This document shows, one piece after another, positions 39,355-48,351 of a DNA stretch of 64,000 nucleotides (positions are counted from its first letter, which is position 1; every line of letters begins with the position of its first letter). Below the pieces are notes generated by a model. That model saw only the letters and a program-made list of their open reading frames with translations. It had not been told where the DNA came from and ran no database searches. Origin of the DNA: Thiothrix subterranea (GTDB lineage Bacteria > Pseudomonadota > Gammaproteobacteria > Thiotrichales > Thiotrichaceae). The stretch is taken from NCBI RefSeq assembly GCF_016772315.1, contig NZ_CP053482.1:1736001-1800000 (forward strand). Direction: 5' to 3'. The translations under genes were made by a program, and so were the position numbers.

Positions 39355-39642
39355 TCATGCCGCTTTTCGATGGTCGGCAATGTAGCCTTTCAGTGCTTCA
39401 TCTAGCCTTGTCTGCCAGCCTTCGCCGCTTTCCCTGAAATATTCCACCACCTCAGAGGATAACCGGATAGTAACCCGCTCTTTGGTGGGTGCTTTTTGCT
39501 TACCACGTTTCTGGATGATTTGCGCCAGTGCTGGCAACACCTCACCAATGGGACGGAATCCCGCCATATCTTCCGCTGTCAGTTCGCGTACTTCGCCGCT
39601 GTCGTCTGTCAGGTGTTCAACACGGGTGATATTGTCGTTCAT
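39355..39642 (-). CDS. brnA: BrnA-family antitoxin
   Basis: BrnA is the DNA-binding antitoxin of the BrnT/BrnA type II toxin-antitoxin system. The 95-aa protein has the typical TAEDMAGFRPIGEVLPAL region. The C-terminal ribbon-helix-helix has the strand VTIRLSSEVVEYFRE followed by GWQTRLDEALKGYI. Its ATG overlaps the end of a very short brnT frame upstream. The toxin is reduced to 27 residues, so this antitoxin appears to be alone. It might still bind its own promoter. Confidence 0.85.
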   Translation of the reverse strand: MNDNITRVEHLTDDSGEVRELTAEDMAGFRPIGEVLPALAQIIQKRGKQKAPTKERVTIRLSSEVVEYFRESGEGWQTRLDEALKGYIADHRKAA

Positions 39643-39722
39643 ACATGCTCAACCAAATCAAACGGTAAATCCCGGTGTGCAATGTTCCAAGCGTTCTTTT
39701 TCGGGTCATAGTCAATCTTCAT
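39639..39722 (-). pseudogene. brnT: brnT toxin stub (first 27 codons only)
   Basis: Reading the minus strand from ATG 39722 gives MKIDYDPKKNAWNIAHRDLP, then FDLVEHV and a stop. That is the BrnT N-terminus (the MxxxYDPxKNAxNxxxH pattern), but the family is about 90 aa. The frame closes in TGA overlapping the brnA start, so most of the RNase body is gone, apparently by an internal deletion that kept the toxin-antitoxin junction. No RNase activity is expected. Confidence 0.7.
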
Positions 39723-39858
39723 CTTACATCCTAATTGTATGCACAATATGACTATAGAGCAATTTTGAAAGGAATGACATTACAGCCGCCAGATTCATAA
39801 TCAATCCACATACAAATTCCGCCGCAGACAGAAAGATACCAAAATGTAACGTGTTCCC

Positions 39859-40347
39859 TTAGTCGTCGGGCGACCACCGTGCGGGTGTGTGATGCAAGGC
39901 GTAATCACCAAAATCTTGGTGTATTGAGAGCAATTGCTGATCTTCAGCACGATAACGTGCCATGAAACTTTCTTCCGCCATGGTTTCCCGCCAACGTCGC
40001 CCTTCCAAGCGCCAATGCTGACGTGCTACTGGGTGACAAAACTCCTCCAACACTTTGTGGTACATGTCATCCCGCCCAAGGTCGCGCAACAAAACATCCG
40101 TAGTTGGATAAAAACTGTGGCGATCCGTCGACCATTGCGCTTGCCGTTCAGCCGACTCAATGATTTCTTGGCAAAAAGCATGAGTGAATAAGGGGAAGTG
40201 ATAAATATCAGACCCCAGCGTCTCTACCACCAGGTCAATTTCTTTGCTGCGAGTTACTGCGTTAATAACTTCACAGTATGCAGGTGAAAACCGCCTAGCG
40301 CAGCGTGCCGCAAGCCAAGCGGCTTTATTCCGCAGATAATTGTACGA
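39859..40347 (-). pseudogene. 2-oxoglutarate/Fe(II) lysyl-hydroxylase-like (PLOD-like) remnant
   Basis: The minus frame between a TAG at 40348-40350 and the stop at 39859 reads like the middle of a PLOD-type 2-oxoglutarate oxygenase. It has VVETLGSDIYHFPLFTHAFC, IIESAERQAQWS, the YPTTDVLLRDLG substrate region, then EESFMARYRAEDQ. The normal next step is the first Fe-binding HxD and a beta-barrel. Here the frame goes to LSIHQDFGDYALHH and stops, so the iron-binding core is missing. The only ATG or GTG start in frame cuts into conserved sequence (40230). It is therefore read as a truncated, non-functional gene. The family call is from memory of the PLOD pattern. Confidence 0.5.
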
Positions 40348-40728
40348 CTACCCCGCCTGATTACCGGATGTCACCGCCCGGTATGATTTGATTAAGGTTT
40401 GCCCCTGTTCTTGTGGTTTAAGCTGATCCGATTGCGCAGGCACTTCCACTGTTAATTCCACCAAAATATGTTGGTTGCCATTTTGGGTTTCCTGTTGCCA
40501 ACAGACTGCGCCTGCTTGTTCGCGGGGTTGCCCGAATTGCTCACTGTAATATTGCAGCACTTTGTCGTGCGGGTCGCGGGTGATAAAGGTATGGCGTGCA
40601 TACACTTTGCGCTGCCCCTGTTCAGTGGTTGCCGTGCCGTGGCGTGTGCAAATGTGGCTGGCTTGCGGGTAAGGGGTAGTGCTAGAAATGCTTTGAGACT
40701 GCCCGGTAGTCTCGCTAGTGTTACTCAT
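40348..40728 (-). CDS. hypothetical protein
   Basis: This 126-aa protein is unknown to me. The first 30 residues are Ser/Thr-rich and polar. The rest looks like a small alpha/beta domain with RKVYARHTFITRDPHDKV, VLQYYSEQFG, and a strand ILVELTVEVPAQ. There is no signal peptide. AAGG lies 9 nt before the ATG. Its TAG stop is directly followed, in the same frame, by the oxygenase remnant, so the two may once have been one reading frame; this is not shown. It has 242 bp of non-coding sequence before comM. Confidence 0.5.
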   Translation of the reverse strand: MSNTSETTGQSQSISSTTPYPQASHICTRHGTATTEQGQRKVYARHTFITRDPHDKVLQYYSEQFGQPREQAGAVCWQQETQNGNQHILVELTVEVPAQSDQLKPQEQGQTLIKSYRAVTSGNQAG

Positions 40729-40969
40729 GTTGTTGTACCTTGTGTCCGATTGAAATGTTGTGGATTTACCAGGTTATAAAACGTTTTGACTGTAAAAACC
40801 GTGATTGATTTCACAGTCGTGACGAAAAAAGCGATAGTCGCGTACTGTAGTGTTTAAGCAACTTGTATGCCAGTTCTGGCATTTACCTTTTGTCGACTTT
40901 TTTTGAGCAAATCGCGTAAAAAACGCAATATAAGTGCCATTTCCGCACCAATAGTCAGCAATAATCATT

Positions 40970-42478
40970 ATGAGCTTAGCCATCGTTTACAGCCGCACCA
41001 ATAACGGGCTGGATGCCCCGTTAGTGAGCGTCGAAGTGCACCTCGCCAATGGTCTGCCCGGTGTTTCCATCGTCGGCTTGCCCGAAACTGCCGTGAAAGA
41101 AAGCCGGGATCGTGTCAAAGCCGCCATGACCAATTCCGATTTCAACTTTCCACTGCGGCGCGTCACCATTAATCTGGCTCCGGCGGATATTCCCAAAGAT
41201 GGCGGGCGTTTCGATTTACCGATTGCGATTGGCATGTTAGCGGCGAGTGAGCAATTGCCCCACGAGGTATTGCAGGGCTACGAATTCATCGGTGAATTAT
41301 CCTTAGGCGGGCAATTGCGTCCGGTACGCGGCGTCTTGCCCACCGCGTTTGCCGCCCTGCAAGCCGGACGTGCGTTGATCGTGCCGCAAGACAATGCTGC
41401 CGAAGCCAGCTTGATCAAAGGCTTGAAGGTTTTTGCCGCCAATACCCTCAGCGAAGTGGTGGAACACCTGCACGGCAGTGAACCGCTGGTGCGTTGGGAA
41501 CAACACATTGAAACCACCGAGACTACTTACCCCTTCGATCTTAGCGATGTGAAGGGGCAGTTCATGGCACGTCGGGCGTTGGAAATTGCCGCTGCGGGCG
41601 GTCACAATTTGCTGATGGTCGGACCACCAGGGACGGGCAAAACCATGCTCGCCAATCGCCTTGCCACGATTTTGCCGCCATTATCCGAAGACGAAGCGCT
41701 GGAATCCGCTGCGATTGCCTCGATCAGCCATCACGGGTTTGAAGCCAGCCGCTGGGGGCAACGCCAAGTGCGCGAACCGCATCACACCTCGTCCGGCGTA
41801 GCCTTGGTCGGCGGTGGTTCGCAAGTCAAACCGGGGGAAATTTCCCTCGCGCATCACGGTATTTTGTTTCTCGACGAACTCACTGAATTCGACCGCACCG
41901 TACTCGACGTGCTGCGCGAACCGTTGGAAACCGGCAAGATCACGCTTTCCCGCGCCGCCCGCCAAGCCACTTACCCTGCCAAATTCCAGCTCGTCGCCGC
42001 CATGAATCCATGTCCGCAAGGGCGTGCCTGCGATTTGCGTGACAATTGCGAATGCAGCCCGGAACGTCAACGCAAACACCGCAGCCGCATTTCCGCGCCG
42101 TTTTTAGATCGCATCGACCTGCAAATCGAAGTACCACGGGTCAAGCAAGAGGATTTGCAATCCTTCAAACACGGCGAAACCAGTGCTACCGTGCGCGAAC
42201 GGGTCGAAGCGGCGCGTTCCCGCCAACACGCCCGCCAAGGCAAAATCAACAATGCCTTGACTGGACGCGATGTCGACCACTATTGCGTATTGGCGGAAAA
42301 AGACCAGAAATTGCTGAATGCGGCAATGGAACGTTTCAAGCTTTCCGCTCGCGCCTATCACCGCATCCTCAAAGTGGCGCGTACCATTGCCGATCTTGCC
42401 GAAAGTGCTGAGATTCGCACCGCGCATTTGACCGAAGCCCTGAGTTACCGGGCGTTGGATCGCCTCGCGGCGCTGTGA
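40970..42478 (+). CDS. comM: YifB/ComM-family Mg-chelatase-like AAA+ helicase
   Basis: ComM is a hexameric helicase that promotes branch migration during natural transformation. The 502-aa protein starts MSLAIVYSRT. The N-terminal Lon-like domain shows LPETAVKESRDRVKAA. The AAA+ core has Walker A MVGPPGTGKTMLANRL, Walker B ILFLDELTEFDR, and AAMNPCPQG with the cysteine cluster CDLRDNCECSPERQRKH. The C-terminal Mg-chelatase part has LSARAYHRILKVARTIADL. Single gene in its own unit. It suggests competence for DNA uptake or recombination. Confidence 0.93.
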   Translation: MSLAIVYSRTNNGLDAPLVSVEVHLANGLPGVSIVGLPETAVKESRDRVKAAMTNSDFNFPLRRVTINLAPADIPKDGGRFDLPIAIGMLAASEQLPHEVLQGYEFIGELSLGGQLRPVRGVLPTAFAALQAGRALIVPQDNAAEASLIKGLKVFAANTLSEVVEHLHGSEPLVRWEQHIETTETTYPFDLSDVKGQFMARRALEIAAAGGHNLLMVGPPGTGKTMLANRLATILPPLSEDEALESAAIASISHHGFEASRWGQRQVREPHHTSSGVALVGGGSQVKPGEISLAHHGILFLDELTEFDRTVLDVLREPLETGKITLSRAARQATYPAKFQLVAAMNPCPQGRACDLRDNCECSPERQRKHRSRISAPFLDRIDLQIEVPRVKQEDLQSFKHGETSATVRERVEAARSRQHARQGKINNALTGRDVDHYCVLAEKDQKLLNAAMERFKLSARAYHRILKVARTIADLAESAEIRTAHLTEALSYRALDRLAAL

Positions 42479-42549
42479 AATAGTAGCGCACTGCAACAAT
42501 ATTTTGTGCCATTATCCGCGCTGGCCAATCACAATGATCAGGTGCGGGT

Positions 42550-43707
42550 ATGCTGCGTTCGACAGACACAAGAAAAGTATTGCTGGCAGGCATTTGCAGC
42601 CTGATCCTCACCGTGGGATTAGCGCGGTTTGCCTACACGCCGTTGCTTCCCGTGATGCGGGCAGAAACCTGGCTCACCGAAGTTGCAGGCGGTTGGCTTG
42701 CCACCTTCAATTACATGGGTTACATGAGTGGCGCATTACTCGCCGCCTCCATTAGCAGCTTGCACACCAAATACCGACTCTACCGCGCAGGCTTAGTCAT
42801 TGGCGTGTTGAGCATTGCAGGCATGGCACTAACGCAAGACATGGTGCTGTGGTCGATTTTTCGTTATACCGCAGGTTTAAGCAGTGCCGCTGGAATGCTG
42901 ATCGGGTCAGGCTTAATGCTAAGCTGGCTAATACGCAATGGGCATCGCCCCGAACTCGGCATCCATTTCGGCGGCTTGGGCGGTGGCATTTTAGTGTCGG
43001 GGTTAGTGGCGGTTGCCATGAGTGCCTTGGCGCTGGATTGGGCGCAGCAATGGTGGACGCTTAGTCTGCTGGCGGCGCTGCTGTTTATTCCCGCTTGGTT
43101 ATGGTTGCCCGAACCGCTCCCGACAACGGCGCAAGCCACCCACACCCAAACGCCGCCGTCACGCCGCTGGTTACTGCTGATGGTGGCGATGTATTTTTGC
43201 GCGGGTGTAGGCTTTGTGGTCAGTGCCACCTTCACCGTGGCGATGGTGGAAAAAATTCCGGCATTAGCAGGCTGGGGAAACTGGACGTGGGTATTGGTGG
43301 GGCTTGCCGCCACGCCTGCCTGTTTTGTGTGGGATCGGGTGGCACGGCGAGTCGGTGACATTCGCGCCTTGCAATTGGCCTTTGCGGGGCAAATTGTGTC
43401 GATTTTATTGCCAGCCTTATCCCAGCATCCTTTATTGGCGGTATTGAGCGCCGCGCTGTATGGTGCAACTTTTATCGGTATTGTCAGCCTGACCTTGACG
43501 GTTATCGGGCGTTATTACCCCGCCAACCCTGCCAAAGCGATGGCACGGCTGACCTTGAGTTACGGCGTGGCACAAATCGTCGCCCCCGCGATTACCGGCT
43601 ACATTGCCGACGCAACCGGCAGTTACCAAGGCGGTTTGTTAATGGCAGCCGCCTTTATGGTGGTCGGCATGGGCTTGTTGTGGAAAATGGAGTTATCAAG
43701 CAAATGA
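42550..43707 (+). CDS. YbfB/YjiJ-family MFS transporter
   Basis: This 385-aa inner-membrane carrier has about twelve helices. The N-terminus has GLARFAYTPLLPVMRAETWL and AGGWLATFNYMGYMSGALLA, the hallmark of the YbfB/YjiJ family. The C-terminal half has ATFIGIVSLTLTVIGRYYP and MARLTLSYGVAQIVAPAITG. Substrate unknown. Its stop overlaps the ATG of the following ABC ATPase gene by 4 nt, so the three genes 42550-45601 form one operon. Confidence 0.9.
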   Translation: MLRSTDTRKVLLAGICSLILTVGLARFAYTPLLPVMRAETWLTEVAGGWLATFNYMGYMSGALLAASISSLHTKYRLYRAGLVIGVLSIAGMALTQDMVLWSIFRYTAGLSSAAGMLIGSGLMLSWLIRNGHRPELGIHFGGLGGGILVSGLVAVAMSALALDWAQQWWTLSLLAALLFIPAWLWLPEPLPTTAQATHTQTPPSRRWLLLMVAMYFCAGVGFVVSATFTVAMVEKIPALAGWGNWTWVLVGLAATPACFVWDRVARRVGDIRALQLAFAGQIVSILLPALSQHPLLAVLSAALYGATFIGIVSLTLTVIGRYYPANPAKAMARLTLSYGVAQIVAPAITGYIADATGSYQGGLLMAAAFMVVGMGLLWKMELSSK

Positions 43708-44594
43708 CGCAAGCGATTCTGGAAGTGCGCGATCTGCACAAACACTACCCCGGCGTGAATGCCGTGAATGGCATCGACTTTGAGGTGCGCCCCGGCATTT
43801 GCTTTGGCTTGCTAGGGCCAAACGGCGCGGGTAAAACCACCACCATCGAAATGTTGGAAGGCATTACCAAACCCACAGCGGGCGAAATTCGCTACAAAGG
43901 CGAGATACAAGGCGCACGTTTTCGCCAAGAAGCGGGGATTCAATTTCAATCCACCGCCTTGCAAGATTTCCTCACGGTGCGTGAGAATCTCAAGTTTTTT
44001 AGCAGCTTATACCCGCACAGTTTACCGCTGGACGAATTGGTAGCGATTTGTCGCTTGGAAGAGTACCTCGACCGTGATGCCAGCAAACTCTCCGGCGGGC
44101 AACGCCAACGCATGTTACTGGCATTAGCGCTGGTGAATGACCCCGATGTGGTGTTCCTCGACGAACCCACCACCGGACTCGACCCGCAAGCTCGCCTCAA
44201 CTTCTGGGAACTGGTCAACACTATCAAAGCCCGCCACAAAACGGTGTTGCTGACCACGCATTACATGGAAGAGGCGTACAACCTGTGTGATGAAATCGTG
44301 ATCATGGATCACGGCAAAATCATCGCCCACGGTTCGCCCGATACCTTGCTGGCAACGCATTTCCAAGACGTGATTATCGAATTGCCCGAACGCGATTTCC
44401 CAGAAGCGGCGCAAATCATTCCGCACCGTTATTTGGATAAAGTGACCGGCACGGTGGAAATTATCACCCAAGACGTGAACGCCACCTTGGGATTGCTGAT
44501 CCAACACGGCGCATCCTTGGCGGGTTTGCAAGTACGCCCCCGCACCTTGGAAGACCTGTTTTTGGCGCTTACCGGCAAGGAGTTACGCGCATGA
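43704..44594 (+). CDS. ABC transporter ATP-binding protein
   Basis: This is the ATPase of an ABC-2 exporter (DrrA/NodI-like). The 296-aa protein has Walker A GLLGPNGAGKTTTIEMLEG, the signature LSGGQRQRMLLALALVNDP, Walker B VVFLDEPTTGLDPQAR and the H-loop VLLTTHYMEEAYNLC. The C-terminal accessory domain ends with RPRTLEDLFLALTGKELRA. ATG 43704 is used because it overlaps the upstream stop as ATGA and gives the normal start. The membrane partner is the next gene, with a 4-nt overlap. Substrate unknown. Confidence 0.93.
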   Translation: MTQAILEVRDLHKHYPGVNAVNGIDFEVRPGICFGLLGPNGAGKTTTIEMLEGITKPTAGEIRYKGEIQGARFRQEAGIQFQSTALQDFLTVRENLKFFSSLYPHSLPLDELVAICRLEEYLDRDASKLSGGQRQRMLLALALVNDPDVVFLDEPTTGLDPQARLNFWELVNTIKARHKTVLLTTHYMEEAYNLCDEIVIMDHGKIIAHGSPDTLLATHFQDVIIELPERDFPEAAQIIPHRYLDKVTGTVEIITQDVNATLGLLIQHGASLAGLQVRPRTLEDLFLALTGKELRA

Positions 44595-45601
44595 TCAAGC
44601 GTATTTGGGCAACGTTTTACGCCCGCTCTCTGGAATTTTTGCGGGATCGTTCCACCCTTGGCTGGAATTTCATTTTGCCAATCGCGCTGGTGTTTGGCTT
44701 GGCATTTGTGTTTTCGGGGGATGGACAGCCGCTGTTCAAAGTCGCGGTGGTCGCCCAGAGTGCCGAACATCCGTTTCTGCACACCGAACACGTTGAGTTT
44801 TATGAGGTGACACCGGATGCAGTGGAGGCGACGGTGCGCAAAGTCGGGCGGCATCAGGTCGATATGCTGCTGGATTTACGTGCCGAATCTGCCCGGTATT
44901 GGATCAATAGCGATTCGCAGAACGGTTACTTTCTGGAAAAGCTGTTGCAACACAGCGGCGGTACAGCCTTACAACCACAGAGTGTGCAGGGCGCAGAAAT
45001 CCGCTACGTCGATTGGGTGGTTCCCGGCATTTTGGGGATGAACTTAATGTTCAGTTGCTTGTTTGGCGTGGGCTTTGTGATTGTGCGCTACCGCAAAAGC
45101 GGTTATTTGAAACGCCTGAATGCCACGCCCTTGAGAGCTACCGAATTCCTATTGGCGCAAATTGCTTCACGTTTGGCGCTGGTCGTCTTCGTGACCACGA
45201 TTGTGTTTACTGGCACTAACTTGTTCATGCATTTCACGATGGAAGGCAGTTATTGGAATCTGTTGTTGGTGCTGGTATTGGGCGCGTTTACCCTGATTGC
45301 ACTGAGCTTGGTGGTTGCGGCACGAGTGAGCAGCGAGGAATTGGCGGGGGGTTTACTCAATCTGCTGACTTGGCCAATGATGGTGTTGTCGGGGGTATGG
45401 TTTTCGATGGAAGGCACTAACCCAGTCATGCAATGGGTGAGTCAATTGTCACCGTTGACCCACATCCTCAGTGCGGCGCGGGCGATTATGCTGGATGGGG
45501 CGGGCTTGGCGGATATTGGTGTGCAATTGCTGGTATTGGTGGCAATGGCAGCGGTGTTTTTGGTGATTGGCACCTTGTCATTTAAATGGACAACCGAGTG
45601 A
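44591..45601 (+). CDS. ABC-2 type transporter permease
   Basis: This is the membrane half of the ABC-2 exporter. The 336-aa protein has one N-terminal helix (LGWNFILPIALVFGLAFVFS), a periplasmic region of about 120 residues, then about five helices in the C-terminal part. IRYVDWVVPGILGMNLMFSCLF begins the permease core. RKSGYLKRLNATPLRATEFL is the conserved coupling loop. LLTWPMMVLSGVWFS and LSPLTHILSAARAIM close the domain. Together with the ATPase it may export a lipid, drug or peptide. Confidence 0.9.
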   Translation: MIKRIWATFYARSLEFLRDRSTLGWNFILPIALVFGLAFVFSGDGQPLFKVAVVAQSAEHPFLHTEHVEFYEVTPDAVEATVRKVGRHQVDMLLDLRAESARYWINSDSQNGYFLEKLLQHSGGTALQPQSVQGAEIRYVDWVVPGILGMNLMFSCLFGVGFVIVRYRKSGYLKRLNATPLRATEFLLAQIASRLALVVFVTTIVFTGTNLFMHFTMEGSYWNLLLVLVLGAFTLIALSLVVAARVSSEELAGGLLNLLTWPMMVLSGVWFSMEGTNPVMQWVSQLSPLTHILSAARAIMLDGAGLADIGVQLLVLVAMAAVFLVIGTLSFKWTTE

Positions 45602-45618
45602 GGGGCAAGCCCCCTCAC
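45598..45618. terminator. hairpin between convergent genes, possible bidirectional terminator
   Basis: GTGAGGGG-CAAGC-CCCCTCAC is a perfect 8-bp stem placed right at the stop of the permease gene and 12 bp before the stop of the convergent hemerythrin-like gene. No T tract follows on either strand, so intrinsic termination is uncertain. Confidence 0.4.
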
Positions 45619-45630
45619 CGACACCGATCA

Positions 45631-46077
45631 TTAAGCCGCTTGCGCCTTCATCGGCAAATGCCCGTTATTCAATAACGTCGGGTATAAATGCACGATTTCG
45701 TCGTCAATGCGGCGAATCACCAACGCAAAAATCTCGCGGGTATCGCGGATAAACGCTTCATGATCACGAATGCGCAGTTCTTTGCCTTTGCACCAGCGTT
45801 TCAAATATTGCCCAAAGACTCGCTTGATTTCGCCCGAACCGGAGAGGAATTTGCGCCCGGTATTGCGAGCATCGTTGTCATCATCCATCAACAACAACTG
45901 GTATAACTCGCGCTCTTCGGTTTCCAGATGCTCTTTTACCAGTTCGACATAACGGAAAAACAACTCACAGGATACTTCGGTATCACACATGGAACGTTCG
46001 TTAATCAGGTAACTTAACACATTGGACAATTCAGTAATTTTGTGGTTTTGCTCATTGAGCTCCATGTATGAAATCAT
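45631..46077 (-). CDS. hemerythrin-like four-helix protein
   Basis: This cytosolic protein of 148 aa is almost entirely helical. Its residues are compatible with a di-iron hemerythrin HHE fold: His in NEQNHKITEL, VKEHLETEERELYQLL, RDHEAFIRDTREIF and a final EIVHLYPTL. The exact ligand spacing is not classic, so metal binding is an inference. AGGAGG lies 8 nt before the ATG. A perfect 8-bp inverted repeat (46112-46144) lies in its leader. Possible role: sensing or buffering oxygen, nitric oxide or iron. Confidence 0.5.
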   Translation of the reverse strand: MISYMELNEQNHKITELSNVLSYLINERSMCDTEVSCELFFRYVELVKEHLETEERELYQLLLMDDDNDARNTGRKFLSGSGEIKRVFGQYLKRWCKGKELRIRDHEAFIRDTREIFALVIRRIDDEIVHLYPTLLNNGHLPMKAQAA

Positions 46078-46111
46078 GGGGGCGGCCTCCTGTAGTGGTA
46101 TTTTGCTTGGT

Positions 46112-46144
46112 GCTTAATCTCCTGTAAATCATAGGTGATTAAGC
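46112..46144. promoter_or_regulatory. inverted repeat between asd and the hemerythrin-like gene
   Basis: GCTTAATC (46112-46119) and GATTAAGC (46137-46144) are perfect complements 17 nt apart. The repeat is 35 bp before the start of the downstream gene and 64 bp past the asd stop. No T tract, so an operator is more likely than a terminator. Confidence 0.4.
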
Positions 46145-46207
46145 CTAGACAAATCATGACATTACTCATGAGAACTCACAGGAGGTGCTTAGGGTTTCCA
46201 CTAGTGA

Positions 46208-47332
46208 CTACGCATTATTGAGGTGTTGCAGCGCAATTTTTAACATGCGGCGCACGGGTTCAGCCGCACCCCACAGCAATTGGTCGCCGACGGTGAACGC
46301 GGTGAGGTATTCCGGCCCCAAGTTCATTTTGCGAATACGCCCAACCGGAACCGTCAGCGTGCCAGACGCTTGTACCGGTGTCAGGCCGTGCAAAGTGGAT
46401 TCCTTGTCATTCGGGATGATTTTTACCCACTCGTTATGGCTGGCGATAATGCTTTCGATTTCCGCCAGCGGCAAATCTTGCGTAAGCTTGATGGTGAAAC
46501 CTTGCGAATGGCAACGCATTGCGCCGATACGCACGCACTGCCCGTCGACGGGGATGAGGTTCGCTGCCGTTTTGCCGAGGATTTTGTTGGTTTCGGCAAT
46601 GCCTTTCCATTCTTCCTTGGTTTGCCCGTTTTCCCACAGCTTGTCGATCCACGGAATCAGGCTACCTGCCAAGGGCGCACCAAAATTGGCGGTGGAAAGC
46701 GTGCTGTCATTCAATTTCGCGGTGACTTTGGTGTCGATGTCGAGAATCGCGGAAGCAGGGTCTGCCAGCAAATCACCGACTTCGCCATTCAATTCGCCCA
46801 TTTGCGTGAGCAATTCGCGCATGTTTTTCGCGCCCGCACCGGAAGCCGCTTGGTAAGTCATGGAGGTGATCCATTCGACCAGCCCTTTTTCAAACAAGCC
46901 GCCCAAGGCCATCAGCATCAGGGAAACAGTGCAGTTGCCGCCGATGTAATTTTTAATGCCGCTTTGCAAGCCCGCGTCGATGACATTGCGGTTTACCGGG
47001 TCGAGTACGATGATGGCATCATCAGCCATGCGCAAGGTGGAAGCCGCGTCAATCCAATAGCCGTTCCAGCGAGCGCGAAGTGGGGCGTAGACCGCATTGG
47101 TGTAATCACCGCCTTGGCAGGAGAGGATAATGTCCATTTCCGCCAGCTTGTCGATATTCATTGCGTCTTCCAGCGGTTTCACGCCCATGCCTACGTCAGG
47201 GCCGGGTTTGCCGGACTGCGAAGTGGTGAAAAATACTGGCTCAAAGCCCTGAAAATCGTGTTCCGCCCGCATCCGTTCCATCAGTACCGAACCGACCATA
47301 CCGCGCCAACCGACAAAACCAACCTTTAACAT
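46208..47332 (-). CDS. asd: aspartate-semialdehyde dehydrogenase
   Basis: Asd reduces aspartyl phosphate to aspartate semialdehyde, the branch to lysine/diaminopimelate, threonine and methionine. The 374-aa chain starts [21 protein letters not shown] with the NADP-binding glycine loop. The active-site cysteine lies in [15 protein letters not shown]. The substrate region [20 protein letters not shown] is typical of the Gram-negative type. ATG 47332 with GGAG 7 nt before it is preferred over the longer frame starting at 47347. Confidence 0.95.
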   Translation of the reverse strand: MLKVGFVGWRGMVGSVLMERMRAEHDFQGFEPVFFTTSQSGKPGPDVGMGVKPLEDAMNIDKLAEMDIILSCQGGDYTNAVYAPLRARWNGYWIDAASTLRMADDAIIVLDPVNRNVIDAGLQSGIKNYIGGNCTVSLMLMALGGLFEKGLVEWITSMTYQAASGAGAKNMRELLTQMGELNGEVGDLLADPASAILDIDTKVTAKLNDSTLSTANFGAPLAGSLIPWIDKLWENGQTKEEWKGIAETNKILGKTAANLIPVDGQCVRIGAMRCHSQGFTIKLTQDLPLAEIESIIASHNEWVKIIPNDKESTLHGLTPVQASGTLTVPVGRIRKMNLGPEYLTAFTVGDQLLWGAAEPVRRMLKIALQHLNNA

Positions 47333-47454
47333 CACAAACTCCGTCAAACAAGGAATACGGGTCGCCCCATTGCTGCACCCGCGAATAGGGGGAAGAGTGT
47401 AGCACCGTCAGTGATAGAGCAAAACATCGAGGTATGCAGCGATGAGTTGTAATC

Positions 47455-48351
47455 TTACATCGTAAACTGCTGAGCTGTATCACCCGCCTCTAAAAATTGC
47501 ATAACCCGCGCACATTCGCCCTGCACGGTGTCTGCCAGATAAGTCCAAAAGGCGGTATTTTCTACTGTGCGCACCACTACAGCAGTGGGGAGAAAACGGC
47601 GCATTTCCTGCACAAAATAGCGATGAATATCAGGGTCATCACGCAACTGCTGGGAACGTTGTGCCATCAATTGCGTAAACTGTTGGGTCGCATAGCGATG
47701 ATCAATCACCTTCTTTGCTACCAAGCCTAATGGAGCATGAATATTTTGTTGTCGTAACCAAGTGATGTCCCACAAGTCACGGTTTTTGATGCGGTTGGGG
47801 CGTAACGCGAAAGCCACTAATTTGTCAGCAAGAATTTCTTCACGGCTTTCGGCTTGCAGGATCAGACCGGATGTTCCCATGTCCACCCCGTAATGGTTGC
47901 GTAATACCTGCGGGCGTTTGTCGTAACTGGGGATAGCGCAAATGTCGATATTAATACGCTGGGCAGGCAAATGCCGTTGTTTCGGCTGGGTAATCACCCG
48001 TAATTTCCACGTATCCACATTGCCCGATTCGCGGCTTGGCTCGCTGACTTCAACCGCAAGACCGTATTTTACCCGTAAACGTTCAACCAATACCGCGCCC
48101 AAGTGACTCAGGGTTTCACGCTGAAAATCAGCACCGCCGGTAAAATCCAAATCTTCGCTTAAACGGTTAGAACCGTAACACGCCCGCAAGCAAGTGCCAC
48201 CGATGAAAGTCAATTGATTCAACAACCCCGCTTCCGCCATCTCCCGCAGAATGTCATGGTGCAGCAACTCTTTTTCCACCACGATGCGTAACGGGGCTAG
48301 ATCACCTTGCTCTTGCATGGCTTGGGAAACAAGCTGGTCAAACAAGTTCAT
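47455..48351 (-). CDS. abiEii: AbiEii-type nucleotidyltransferase toxin
   Basis: This is the toxin of the AbiE phage-defence toxin-antitoxin system, a DNA-polymerase-beta-like nucleotidyltransferase. The protein has the family signature LTFIGGTCLRACYGSNRLSE followed by DLDFTGG. The catalytic Gly-Gly and Asp-x-Asp are intact. LILQAESREEILADKLVAFA and NRIKNRDLWDITWL also match AbiEii. ATG 48351 with GGAAGG 6 nt upstream is preferred over 48369. It overlaps the end of the antitoxin gene by 14 nt. Expected effect is growth arrest on infection. Confidence 0.9.
   Translation of the reverse strand: MNLFDQLVSQAMQEQGDLAPLRIVVEKELLHHDILREMAEAGLLNQLTFIGGTCLRACYGSNRLSEDLDFTGGADFQRETLSHLGAVLVERLRVKYGLAVEVSEPSRESGNVDTWKLRVITQPKQRHLPAQRINIDICAIPSYDKRPQVLRNHYGVDMGTSGLILQAESREEILADKLVAFALRPNRIKNRDLWDITWLRQQNIHAPLGLVAKKVIDHRYATQQFTQLMAQRSQQLRDDPDIHRYFVQEMRRFLPTAVVVRTVENTAFWTYLADTVQGECARVMQFLEAGDTAQQFTM

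Noticed and set aside
40774-40983. 69-codon minus-strand frame before comM
   Set aside because: It covers the comM leader on the opposite strand, has no ribosome-binding site and an amino-acid make-up unlike a real protein.
46280-47329. 349-codon plus-strand frame across asd
   Set aside because: It is the mirror of the clearly functional asd gene; its translation matches no family and has no ribosome-binding site.
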